Assembly (NCBI GenBank): GCA_951213105.1
Contig: OX578137.1
Location: 81,861,410-81,925,409 of the forward strand
Length of the DNA: 64,000 nucleotides
DNA from: Amaurobius ferox
Taxonomy: Eukaryota > Arthropoda > Arachnida > Araneae > Amaurobiidae
Reading direction: 5' to 3'
Numbering within the stretch: position 1 is the stretch's first letter; every line of letters starts with the position of its first letter. Made by a program: the position numbers and the translations under genes. Positions 33,314 through 43,659 of the stretch are shown here, one piece after another. The notes beneath the pieces were generated by a model. It searched no databases. It was not told the DNA's origin and saw nothing but the letters and a program-made list of their open reading frames with translations.

Positions 33314-33701
33314 GCTGCCAACGGCCGTACCGTGCTGAAAACACCGGTTCTCGTTAGATCACCGAAGTCAAGCAGCATCGGGCGCGGTTAGTACTTGGTG
33401 GGTGACCACCTGGGAACACCGCGTGCTGTTGGCACATCTCGGGTGCGGTATGCCCGTGGCTTGCGCGCTAGATTTGCACGCTGCCACAACTGCCGCCGTG
33501 TTCATGCGGAGTACGATCACGTTAAACATGTGGGTCCGTAAGTCCTTCCGAGAGGTTGGTGGTAGGGGAAGGAGGGTACGGTCCCTGTGGATGCCTTCCC
33601 CACTGGGTTCCGGTCTAAATTGGGTGGCACTTCCCGGCCGTCCAAACAGTTACCTTACACCTTTCTGGTAGGTCGGACGGTCTGGGTCTCAACAACAACA
33701 A
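33314..33701 (+). mobile_element. Chimeric SINE: 5S head + tRNA remnant + body
   Basis: A 388-bp short interspersed element. The 5S rRNA-derived head (33,317-33,433) is followed by a tRNA-like remnant (~33,439-33,479). This aligns to the tRNA head of the 38,911-39,202 copy (GGGTGCGGTA, TTGCGCGCTAGATTTGCAC) but lacks 27 nt that contain the B box. Then comes the shared ~220-bp body (GCTGCC-CAACTGCCGCCGTGTTC...GGTTCCGGTCTAAATTGGGTGG), a 3' hairpin (GACCGTCC/GGACGGTC) and a short (AAC)n tail. Target duplications flank it. It is transcribed by RNA polymerase III if active, presumably from the 5S internal promoter. The ORF 33,402-33,671 across it is chance. Confidence 0.9.
33317..33433 (+). rRNA. 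5S rRNA-derived SINE head (pseudogene)
   Basis: 117 nt matching animal 5S rRNA nearly throughout: GCCAACGGCCGTACC start, ACACCGGTTCTCGTTAGATC, ACCGAAGTCAAGCAGCATCG, GGTTAGTACTTGG-TGGGTGACC, CCTGGGAACACC and GTGCTGTTGGC end, which pairs with the 5' end. Compared with the usual animal sequence, the C-box GGATGGG has lost its A here. It has no T-run terminator and runs directly into SINE sequence, so this is the head of a SINE, not a stand-alone 5S gene. Confidence 0.88.
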
Positions 33702-33714
33702 CATGCTTAAGCTC

Positions 33715-35118
33715 AAATTCACATTATATCTTGCATAACTGGAAATGTTAAGCATTATTTGTTAAAATGTGGCGTTATATAAAATGTTTATGTCAAGTTA
33801 TATGTAAAATTCACAACACTTGTGATGCGAGCAGATTTTGTATACATGGCAATTTTAACGGTCCCCGGTTCCGGCTCGTCTGTGAGTCGCTTGTCCCCGG
33901 TTTTTGTACGAGCGCCTTGACAGTAGCGTCTCGCGGTGGGGAGAGTTTGGTTCTGAGAACCCGCCTGAGTGCAATTTTCTGGGGAGGGGTTGACTTGTGG
34001 GCGTGTTATGGCCCTTTGCGCGCGGGTTATTTTTTTTTTCATCTTTTCTTTTTTTTGTCCCTTTGAATTGGCAACCCGACTAATTCCCGCCGTGTATACA
34101 TGTCTCACCCGCTGAACAAATTTTTTTTTTGTTTTCTCCACACCTTTTTTTTTATTATTTTATGCCAATAATAACATGAAAGTAATCAAGTTTGACGACT
34201 AAATTGGAACCATATCATATTAAGTTGATTCGAATCACTGTCAAAAACTTTTGTTGGAGTAACTTGAAGAAAACTCAATACTCGAAAGTATTTCGTGAAT
34301 TCACAGTTTTTTTTTCTTCATAAACTTTGGCCAAAGCCAAATTTTTTTTTTCTTCATATTTTTTTTTGTATGCATACATAATTTGCCAGTTCATTTTTTG
34401 TATGATATTTACAAAAAATTTTTTTTAACTTTGTAAACATATTGTATTAATGTTATTATACATCCTATATAGCAAATTTAGATAAAAATTAATATTCATG
34501 TGTAAGTATATCTTATGTTTGAAGAAGAATACAAGTTCTTTGGATGTAAGTAGTACATATGAGTGTAAAATATTGTGAATTTTATACATATGTGCAATGT
34601 ATATATTTGTTTTGTAAAATCATCTCACCCTGTTAGGTTAGGTTATTTTTTTTAAAAGCCACATTCTTGCATTCTAATATGCAGCAGTGTCAATACATTT
34701 CTAATCTTAAACATTGAGGAAAATTAAGAAACTCAACCCTCTTATCTTTCAACTTGTATGGAAGGACTTCTTTTGTGAAAAAGTGTGTATGAATGGGAAG
34801 CAAATGCAGTGTCGTATGAATCAACTTTCCACATCTGTCCTTAAATTTTTTTTTCATATTTTCTGGGTTGAGAATTACACATGTTTAGAGAATTTGAATT
34901 GCATAAATGCATTTAATAAACGTAGCTGCATATCAGATCCAAAATTATTTTAAAAAAATTAAATTTTTTTTTTGTGACATTTTTTTTTATCCAAAAATGT
35001 GTTGGTTTTTTTATGTCACTCCTTTTAGGCACTTTTGGCAAAATATATTTTTTTTTGTATATTTTTTTTGTTAGTCTTTGTTCTGTGCCAGAACAAACCC
35101 TCGTTTCTGGCGGGGATT
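33715..35118 (+). other. Ty3/Gypsy 3' non-coding stretch, part 2
   Basis: Non-coding to the 3' LTR. 33,850-34,110 is a GC-rich island (CGGTCCCCGGTTCCGGCTCG...) in otherwise AT-rich DNA; 34,030-35,070 holds many runs of 7-10 T. Ends CTGGCGGGGATT just before the LTR, a short purine-rich stretch that may serve as the plus-strand primer (polypurine tract). The ORFs here show no env, fusion-peptide or transmembrane pattern that I recognise. Confidence 0.6.
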
Positions 35119-36159
35119 TGTAATGAAATACCTCCCCCTCTTTTATTAAATTAAATTCTTCTAAATTCATGTTTCGGAAACACCGTTTCAAAAATCTATT
35201 CTGTTCCATCGTTTCGGCAAATTCTAAATTATACTTTCGATTTCGAACTTTGTTCTTAAGAATAAATTAATACCTTTTGATAAAAAGCCAGATATTTCAC
35301 TCCTTCGTTCTGGAGCCGTTCGGTCTGTAACGATAACCCCTCGCGCATTTATACATATGACGTACTTTCGCTCTTCCCGCGAAATATTTTTATATAGAAA
35401 TGTACCGGTGTTATTTTTCATCTCGTCATGAATGTGCGTAATTATACAAATGATGCTTAAGTCTGTTTTCGGTGAATAAATTTAATTGGCGATGTGACGC
35501 AGACGGGGTAAGACGCGTTTTGCCTACGGAAGCAACAGAATGAGAATTCTAATTCGTAAAGTTCTAAGATGTTTTAAATTAAATTAAATGTAATCAAAAA
35601 TTTTAGCAAGCAGGTCTGTTTCGGAGGTGAGATGATTGTTGAAGGATATTCTATCAAATTTTGATTCTTGGAAGTTTTGTCAACGACTTTGGTTTTCGGC
35701 GTCCGATTGTTCTCAAAGTCTGACTTCATATGTTCGATTGGCAAGAGAATATGTTTCTGTTTATGAAGTGAATTATGCTTGAAATAAATAAATCTATTTA
35801 AGTTTAAAAGCCGAGATTGTTTCATCTTATTCTTCAAATTCATCAGGACAGCACATCCACTGCTATGGATTCGTTTCGTTTTCTCCAAATTACCGCGTTG
35901 GTGAGTTTCGACATCTGCATTCCCGAGGTATTCATCAGATGTGTTTCTCGTCGACTATCTCCAATTCCTGAATAATCCTTCATCCCAAAGTGTCCAAATT
36001 CTTCTCGTAGTTTTCGATTTAGGAATATATCACACAACGCAAGGAAGGTCAGTCATGCTTCATCACCACCCTACGACCACTTCTTCCGATCATTGCCGGT
36101 TGTAATTACCCTGACCGGCGGGAACCGCAACAAGTGGTGCCATAACAAGTTCCACCACA
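35119..36159 (+). repeat. 3' LTR of the Ty3/Gypsy element
   Basis: 1,041 bp, TGTAATG start and TCCACCACA end; nearly identical partner of 25,034-26,079. Followed by the GTTT target duplication at 36,160-36,163. Confidence 0.93.
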
Positions 36160-36400
36160 GTTTCCATAAAGAGTCTATAAAATCAGTCATCCCTCAGTCG
36201 GGGAGTAGTGGATGTGATACGAGCTACATTGAATTACGAATTTCTTCAATGTTTTGATAATAGTAGTAGTCGTTTGTGGAGCATTTTAGTGCTGTTTCAC
36301 TGTATATCGGTCCTGTGTACACTGCGCTTGTGCGTACACTCACGATTTTGGAGGCTAATTTGTAACAATACGTTTTACATAATTGATATAATGAAATAAA
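36160..36400 (+). repeat. LTR-like promoter repeat, copy 2
   Basis: Similar to 2351-2600. TATA box TATAAAA at 36,176-36,182, then TCAGTC/GGGAGTAGTGG, TACGAATTTC, TGTGGAGCATTTTAGT and TGT-CACTG. The Ty3/Gypsy element inserted into GTTT about 15 bp upstream of this TATA box; the equivalent GTTT is intact at 2351. Confidence 0.55.
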
Positions 36401-36555
36401 TGTAACCCCCTGCAGTGGATTCAAACTAATAAAATTACTGTCTATTTAATTTCATTTTCTCTCTAAATACTGGAAGCATTAAGACCGTGCTCCCATTGCA
36501 GATAGACGTAGACCAGTTTTGGAATTACAAATACCTGCAAAGGCGACAACAAAAC

Positions 36556-36681
36556 TTAAAATGTGCACTATAGATTACATACATAATTAGTGCACTCTAG
36601 ATTATATACATAATTAGTGCACTATACATTAGTGCATTATAGATTACATTAGTGCACTATAGATTACATAAATTAACTACA
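36556..36681 (+). repeat. Tandem repeat around TAGTGCACTATAGATTACAT
   Basis: Four to five imperfect units of 20-36 bp, each with the palindromic core AGTGCACT and ATAGATTACAT. Confidence 0.8.
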
Positions 36682-37739
36682 TACATTTTCTTAGAGGTTC
36701 GTAAAACTTCGCACATAGCAAGTTTTACTGATGCCATTCCAAGCCGAAGAGTTCTTTAGCTCGGAACTTGTCCATTAATGTTGTTATATGAAACTAGAGT
36801 GGATTTCTGCTCTTAAGTGTCTTGCAAAAAGCATCTCATTTCAATTTAAGTTGTATTATTTTAATAACAAAATGTATTTTGTGGATCGCTGTGAATAAAG
36901 TAACGTCAGTGTACTATGTAGTGAAGGTCATATAATAACCACATCAGATTTTACTATATAAATGTTTACTCCAAACTTGAATTAAGCTCAAATTTTACTG
37001 TACCTGTTGTTTTACTTCAATATTTTTTATTTCTGTAGTTTTAGTCACTTTTTATTCAATTAAATTCAATTAAATTTGCTTACGCATTACTTTGTGTTTT
37101 AAGTACCACATACTTTTCATTAAGCCAGTGTTTTCAAACTATTTTGGTGGCGAAATCCTTTTTAAAATTCATTTGGATGGCTGGAACTCTAAAATGGTAA
37201 AAGGTTCATTGTTATCCAAAATATGCATTCAAATTTTATACTTTTTTTATTTTTAAGGATATTTACACGAAACTATTCCGTTGTGTAACCCTGGAATACT
37301 GCCGCGGAATACTCAAGTGTTCCACAGAACACACTTTAAAATACACTACATTAATTTATTACCTAAATAATACAAGCATTGTACCATAGGTAAGTTGGAA
37401 AATTATGTATATTACTCTTAAAAGAAAAGGTGCCTTTTAACACAAAATATAAAATCATGTCTGGGTCATTTCAATAAAGTTTATAAATACTACATAGCTT
37501 TAAGTTATTATTCTTCAGGATACACTACAGCATTCTAATATTAAATATTTAGGATACTGTATCATAACTATGTCATATAAATATCAACATGTCAAGAATG
37601 CAGAATTATGATATCGAGTATATTCCTCGTATATATTATGGTAGAGAATTATGATACCGTCTTATATTCCTGGTGAACAGTCTAAATTGTAGATATTTAA
37701 AAATTATGGTTACTGTGAAGCAACCGCGTATAGAACATT
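36682..37739. other. Unassigned AT-rich DNA
   Basis: No gene or clear repeat recognised. Confidence 0.5.
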
Positions 37740-38335
37740 GTCTTTTCGACCGCCATAAAATATAAATGATAGAAACATGATAAAACTTTAAAAGAACATA
37801 TAATATAAGTTGCAAAAACCCTTAAAATATAAATGGTTTAAATGATATTTCTGTGTTTGTGTATTTGCATTCTTAGAGTTAAACAGCATTTTATGTCCCC
37901 ATAAACGGAAGTGTGACTTGAAAACAGTAATTTAAGAAACAAATTGCTATTTACTATAAAAAGTCACTGGAGTGAGACTCAGCTAGACTTTCTCAGATCA
38001 GAATCCATTTTGTTTTTCAAATTTTTCAATACTAACTTTGAAAAATTGGTGTCGTGCGTCTAACTCATAATAGCTATAGCGCTTAATCATCACTTTAAAA
38101 GAATCGGAAAAATATTTCGATTGTTACAATACTAGACATTGTACCTCCCGGAAGTGGATAACCCTCCCCTCTCAAGAGGGCTGATGACGTCACGAACAAC
38201 AACATTGCATCGCGGAATCAATCAAAAATAAAACTATTAAGTCTCATGATCATTGAGCTATAAACTCGTGTATGCATGATTATGTCAAATTCGGTCCCAT
38301 GCTGCCAAGTTAAAAATATATAGTTTCGAATACTG
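37740..38335 (+). repeat. Repeat B-related blocks, partial
   Basis: Two blocks shared with the other Repeat B loci: CCGCCATAAA...ATAAATGATAGAAACATG (37,750-37,910) and AAATATTTCGATTGTTAC...GATGACGTCACGAAC...ATGATTATGTCAAAT (38,105-38,330). Their order differs from 24 kb and 45 kb, where the GATAGAAAC block follows, so the locus is rearranged. The 3' palindrome is absent. Confidence 0.55.
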
Positions 38336-38625
38336 TGAGACCAGGAATTTGGTTCATACCAGATTTAGGTGAAACGGTTTTATGTTCCTTATTTATGGTT
38401 TTCTGCAATAGCAAACAAAGCATCAGACGTGGGGACGCCAGTATTATGGCACCCTGACCCGAAAGGTCAAAGTAGGTAATAAACCGTGGAGGCCTAGGTG
38501 AAGCCACGAGAGGCCCTAAAAGTGATAAAAAATGTAACCAATATTCTAAAAGTCTGGCCGCATTGCCTAAGGTCGTTCAATTAGAGCCAAAGAGGCCTGT
38601 CAGACATCAGGCGAAAAGAGATGGC

Positions 38626-39845
38626 TGTGAGACCAGAAATATATTTCACACCAGTTAATGTGAGACAGCTTTATGTACATTATTTATTGTGTCTGAAACA
38701 TCAGACAATACCTTCAATCTCAATGACGCCAAAGTTTACAACATGCTGACCCAAAGGTCAATTAAAACCATAAATTTGGAGGCGTCAAGACAGAGGGGCG
38801 TCGAATGACTTAAGAAAATGGGAAGTAACGACATTGGATAAAAAGGCTGACCAATGGAGATGATGCCTGTGACTTCGCCATGAAGGCAGACTATTGGAGT
38901 AAAAGAGGAGTTGTTGTTGTTGAGACCCAGACCGTCCGACCTACCAGAAAGGTGTAAGTTAACTGTTTGGACGGTCGGGATATGCCACCCAATTTAGACC
39001 GGAACCCAGTGTGGGAGGCATCCACAGGGACCGTACCCTCCTTCCCCTACCACCAACCTCTCGGAAGGACTTACGGAACTACATGTTTAACGTGATCGTA
39101 CTCCGCGTGAACACGGCGGCAGTTTTGGCAGCGGCTGGAATCGAACCCGGGCCTACCGAGTGCAACTCCAGCGCGCTAACCAATGGGCTACCGCGCCCCA
39201 GCAAAAGAGGAGTGTCAGACCTGAGGCAAAAGAGCCACAACCTAAGACAGAACGAATATATAGATCTAGGACACTTAAAAAGAACACACTTAAGAATGAT
39301 ATAAGAATGGAGATAGTTCGATGATACTCACAGAAAACAGACTAAGAGAATAACATAATTGCGATACTTTTAGAGAAGGGTTTCGACAACGAGATTGCAG
39401 CATGAATTCTACGTGAGAGGCGATATCGAAATTCACGATGACTTCTGCAGGACAATTGCAGAATGTAAGCGACAAGTCTGGAGTACAGTTATTCCATAAG
39501 TCTTCCCTATTAACACCTAGCCAGCAGTACAATACGATCGGTGAATAACATGTGGGCGAATAATACTTCGAGTCAATTCCAGTAAAATGAACGACATTAT
39601 GTACGTGCTGGTGACTAAGCCAAGACAGACTTGAAGGTATGTGTTCCTCAAATAAAATTGCAGGTCTTAAATACATTTTAGGCAATTTTAACTAGTGGTC
39701 TCACATTGTCTCTCTCCGGCGCGAACAAAAGGAATAATTGTTGTAATTAAGTAATTAAGTATTTTATATTGTTAATAAATGATTTATTGTTAAAGTTAAA
39801 ATGGTGCGAACAATTTAGTAGTATATTAATTTATATTACTTTACA
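38626..39845 (+). repeat. Repeat C (LTR-like), copy 2, SINE-interrupted
   Basis: TGTGAGACCAGAAATATATT start and TTTACA end. About 930 bp without the 292-bp SINE at 38,911-39,202 and its duplication. The 3' part (TGGTCTCACATTGTCTCTCTCC to GTTAATAAATGATTTATTG and TTTACAGAACTC) matches copies at 9.5 and 43.3 kb. A TGGTGGG at 39,868 could be the start of a tRNA primer site. Probably the 5' LTR of the decayed element running to ~43.4 kb. Confidence 0.6.
38911..39202 (-). mobile_element. tRNA-headed SINE, same family
   Basis: Reads on the minus strand. The tRNA-derived head is at 39,134-39,202 (GGGGCGCGGTAGCCCATTGG with an A box, and GGTTCGATTCC B box at 39,137-39,147); it resembles tRNA-Ala only loosely. 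Then comes the same body as 33,480-33,690, the 3' GACCGTCC/GGACGGTC hairpin and an (AAC)4 tail. Flanked by a 10-bp duplication AAAAGAGGAG (38,901-38,910 and 39,203-39,212). Both pol III boxes are present, so this copy or its source had a type 2 internal promoter. Confidence 0.9.
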
Positions 39846-40421
39846 GAACTCACGCTAAAGAAAATAATGGTGGGTTTTAATAGCGAAAAACAAAGCAATG
39901 TTTAATTTAATAATAATGAGATCCACTAATTTGAATTTACAGCCATGTCCATATATATGTAGAATTTAATAACTTAATATCCCATCATTCAAGTTGCGTT
40001 TGTTTTTGAAATGTGCACCACATTTGGTTTCCGTGACTCTTCGGTGTGAGTTCAAAATTAAATGAACATTTTAATGAATACAATTGAGGTTGATAAAAAG
40101 AATTTAATATGGAAATGAAAAATTTTAATGGAGGAGCATGTGATGACCAGATTTTAGCATTGTTTAACTTGAAATATGCACATCCATTAAGGTATAATGA
40201 AATAATATGAATACATTAAGAAATTGAAAATAACTTGTTTAAAAAAGTGATTAATATTAAAAATATTTACATGTAGAAGTATTTGATGTCTAGTATTTTG
40301 AATTGTGTATTTTATGCTATTTAGTTAGGATTTTGGAAGGGAAAAGTTTGTTTTAAATGCCGAAGAGAAATAATAGAAAACAAGAAATCACCTCAGAGAT
40401 CGCAAATAGGGATTAGTGAAA

Positions 40422-41170
40422 ATGGATAATGTTGGATTAATAAATTTATTGCCAGTTTTTAATGGACGGAAAGACGAGGATGTCGAATTTTTTATCGCGC
40501 AATTTGAGAATATTTCAAAATTGTCCAAATGGTCTAAGGAAAATAAGGTGGTAATTTTAAAAACTCGCTTAAAGGATAAAGCGCATGAATTTTTGTCAAA
40601 GAAAAGGGAGCTGCAAAAGGCAGATAATATTAAATAAATAAAATAAATATTATTGAAACAATTTAAAACATATCTTACAATGCTGCAAAAGCATACAAAT
40701 TTAAATAAAATTAAAATGACGCCAGGAATGAAAGTATCGGAGTTAGCATTGGAAATTTCAAATACGACCAATGAATTTTTAGAGAACAGTTATGCGAATG
40801 ATGAAATTTGAAAAATAAAGGATAATTTAATGTTTTCAAAATTTATGGTAACTTTAAGATAAGATCTGGCATTCGAAATAAAGAAATTGAATATATAGGA
40901 TTTTGAAAAGGCGGTGGAATATGCGGAGCACTTAGAGAAAATTTTTGAGGAGTGCGACAGTACAGAAGTTAGTGCGATTTATCGCAATGGAAATATAGGC
41001 AAAAGTTTAATGATAGACAAATGGAAAGAATTTAGTTACAAAACTTAAAATCTGAACCCCAGCAATTAAAATATGAAAAGCATGAAAAATCAGAAAATAA
41101 AATTTTATATTGCATAAGATGCGGAAAAAAGAGCACTATTTTGCTACCTGTTTTCACAATTAAAATGCAC
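40422..41170 (+). pseudogene. gag: Decayed Gag of a Repeat C-type retroelement
   Basis: MDNVGLINLLPVFNGRKDED, then FFIAQFENISKLSKWSKENK and LKTRLKDKAHEFL: a Ty3/Gypsy-type capsid start. It stops at 40,635, but Gag-like sequence continues in the next open piece (LLKQFKTYLTMLQ...MTPGMKVSELALEI) with further stops to ~41,060. Near 41,107-41,150 a CCHC-type zinc knuckle can be recognised but is split by a single-base loss in an A-run. Different from the Gag at 26.5 kb, so a distinct family. Confidence 0.75.
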
Positions 41171-42355
41171 ACAAAAATTACGGAGAAAATAAGTATGAGA
41201 GCAAAAAAAGTGAATTTGGAAATGAACTAAGCAACGGATAAATAAATGTACAAAGTAACGGATTTAGAAATGGACAAAGTAACGGATTTAGATATGGCAA
41301 ACTAATGGATTTGGTAACACGCAAAATAGCGGATTCAGAGAAAGAAGTACGCAAAGAAATGAGAGACAGTTACAAGCAAATACCGAAACTTTTGCGAAAT
41401 AAAGGTTTGAGAGGAAATAAAGAAACCTCACCATCAATCAAAATCGCGGGCATTTAAACTGACGGAGAGGATTTGGCCGAGTGAAAATTAAAAAGATAGA
41501 CCAAAGTCCCAATTAAATACAAGCGACAACGTGAAAAATAGATACGGTCACGATGATAAAAATTATGAAGACTTAAATGAAGTACAAATTTATGAAAGGG
41601 AGGTTCGCACGCAAAGTCCAGAACCCAGTTTTAAATCAAATCAAAATAATGAACAAGAAAGTAAAACTGACAGGCAAAACATGGATAGTATAGAAAGCAT
41701 GAAAAAAAAATACCTATGTACCCTGGCCGAAAATCCAAGTGCTAGATGTCGCAGCTATAGAAACGCATCCCGAATGGTCCCGTTTCGATAAGAATTTTGT
41801 CCAATGCCTGAAATGTGAGGCAAATATTAATAAAAAGAAGTAAATTGAGGAAAATGCATGTACAGAAAATAATATAAGTAAAATCATGACAAAAAATGAA
41901 AATGGAGTTAAAGAATTTATTGAAAATAAAAATGATGCGCGCAATGCGAAAATAAATTTAAATAATGAGCATATCAATAAAATAATCTCAAAATCGGCTC
42001 AACTGATAAGAAACAGATTTTTGAAGGTAGCCATGTTAATGACTATACTTGTTCAAATGATAAAAATAATAAAAATGTTGATACAGGCAATGATTTTAAA
42101 ACTGTGATTAGTGCAGAAAAACCAATTGCCTCACAAGATAAAGAAAAAGGCACATTTGAGTTTAATGAAAATATTAAAAATGGTTATTATGACAGTAAAC
42201 AATTCGCAGAGGTCGATACTGACAATTTCCCTAAAAATGAAAAGGTAAATGATTTTGCTAAAACAGAATGTGTTAATGAAGAGTCAAATCTTCACGTCCA
42301 GGTCTATATCACGCTCGCACGCAGGGTTGCTTTGCAGCCAGGTCATTTGTAGTAA
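41171..42355 (+). pseudogene. Unrecognised coding relic downstream of Gag
   Basis: Several Lys/Asn/Glu-rich ORFs (41,531-41,791, 41,886-42,107, 42,104-42,352). At ~41,737-41,840 another frame reads VLDVAAIETHPEWSRFDKNF and then KC--NINKKK, which looks coding but matches no family I know. No RT, RNase H or integrase motif is visible, so pol seems deleted. Confidence 0.35.
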
Positions 42356-42959
42356 TGTCATATCAATTGATGATTAGGTATTTGTAAATACGGCAACACA
42401 TTGTGATAAATTAATATCTGAATAAGGTTGTTAAATTCTATGTAAATAAATAAATGCAAATATGGATGCAATAAATATCATATGTAGTAAGTTGATAAAT
42501 AATAATATGTATTACAGCTATAAAATATGTTAGCCGCAGATTGTAAAATGTCAAAATAATTAATAATTGGATAATGATTTATGTCATAGAATGATAAACA
42601 ATCGCTTAAACAACCTCACGTTATGAAAGGTCATAATTATCAAGTATTCAAAGTTTTAAGAATTAAAATAAATAAATAAATACATATGATAAATATGGTA
42701 CGTAAGGTTGTGTAAATAAAACCGCGGTTAAAATAAATAAAAATGTTTCAACTCGTAGGATATTAAAAAAAATAAGTAACATAAGTAAATAAATTTTTAA
42801 ATAAGTAAAATAATGCACGGAAGTCATTTTAAATAAGCGTTAAAAAAATTGAGACAAAAATTAAGTTTCTAAATTTGCTTTGGAATTTTTTTTTTATAAA
42901 ATTTAAAAGTTATGAAAATGTTAAGCAAAGAGTTCTTTTTTTTAACATAAGGAAAGTTC
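42356..42959. other. Unassigned, AAATAAATAAAT-rich DNA
   Basis: Very A-rich with scattered AAATAAATAA runs; no gene. Confidence 0.5.
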
Positions 42960-43445
42960 TAGAGATTTAGATAAGAGAATACCATGAGAGAGCAGTGAGC
43001 GAGGTTGAATTTAGTGCTGCAGAGCGAAAGAGCCGCAGAGCCACAGTTCCTGCAAGAGAGCTGAATGCCATAATGATACCGTAGGTATGCCAGAAATGCC
43101 CTGAGATACACTTCGGCGAGTGAGACATAAACGAAATGTCCATGTCGTAACAGAACTTCAACGTCAGACTTCGAGATACAACAGAAATGAAGTACGAGCT
43201 GTGTGTTAATGCAGAGTGTAACAAAATGGAGGTATGTGTTCCTATCAATAACTATGAAGGTCATAATGCAATGTAGGCATTCAAACAATGGTATCAGACT
43301 TGCTCTCTCCACCGCAATTAAAAAGAATAAGTGTTGTAATTAATTTAATAAGTATTCTATGTTGTTAATAAATTATTTTATTTGTAAAGTTAACAATATT
43401 GCAATTAATGAGTGGTAGCATGTTAATAAATATTCTGTTACAGAA
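42960..43445 (+). repeat. Repeat C (LTR-like), copy 3, 3' part
   Basis: GGTATGTGTTCCT, TGGTATCAGACTTGCTCTCTCC, AATAAGTGTTGTAATTAA, TTGTTAATAAATTATTTTA and TGTTACAGAACTCGCACTAG follow the order of copies 1 and 2. Similarity continues past TTACA into TAAGGTGGATTAACGCGG, so this end too is joined to internal-type sequence. The TGTGAGACC start is not visible. Confidence 0.6.
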
Positions 43446-43659
43446 CTCGCACTAGAGAAAATAAGGTGGATTAACGCGGTATTTCATGTTTCAAGGCAAT
43501 GGTTTATATTTTAATAAGTAATCAAATGTTCCTAAACATGATGTTTTTTCCAAGTTTTACATGCTGCAGTAATTGTGGTAGTTGTATGGTGCATGATTTT
43601 ATTCAAAATATTTCTTTGTTTTAGTGCACCACAAATACATTTCGAAGTTTTCATTCAAA

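Larger units (their letters stand above)
25034..36159 (+). mobile_element. Ty3/Gypsy LTR retrotransposon, complete but disabled
   Basis: 11,126 bp: 5' LTR, primer-binding site, leader, gag, then protease, reverse transcriptase, RNase H, an unusual long spacer region, integrase, a ~2.4-kb 3' non-coding stretch with nested SINEs, and the 3' LTR. Flanked by the 4-bp direct repeat GTTT (25,030-25,033 and 36,160-36,163), the target duplication size usual for Ty3/Gypsy. The order RT-RNase H-integrase and the D35E integrase spacing place it in Ty3/Gypsy rather than Copia. Several stops and frameshifts prevent production of full proteins from this copy. No env-like ORF is visible. Confidence 0.93.

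Noticed and set aside
33317..33433. Functional 5S rRNA gene
   Set aside because: It continues directly into SINE sequence with no T-run terminator, is flanked by SINE target duplications, and has a deletion in the C box.
33402..33671. 89-codon ORF with higher GC
   Set aside because: Lies across the SINE body; the tRNA-headed copy carries a different frame.
34714..34953. Possible env remnant in the Ty3/Gypsy 3' region
   Set aside because: No signal peptide, cleavage site or membrane segment; only 79 codons.
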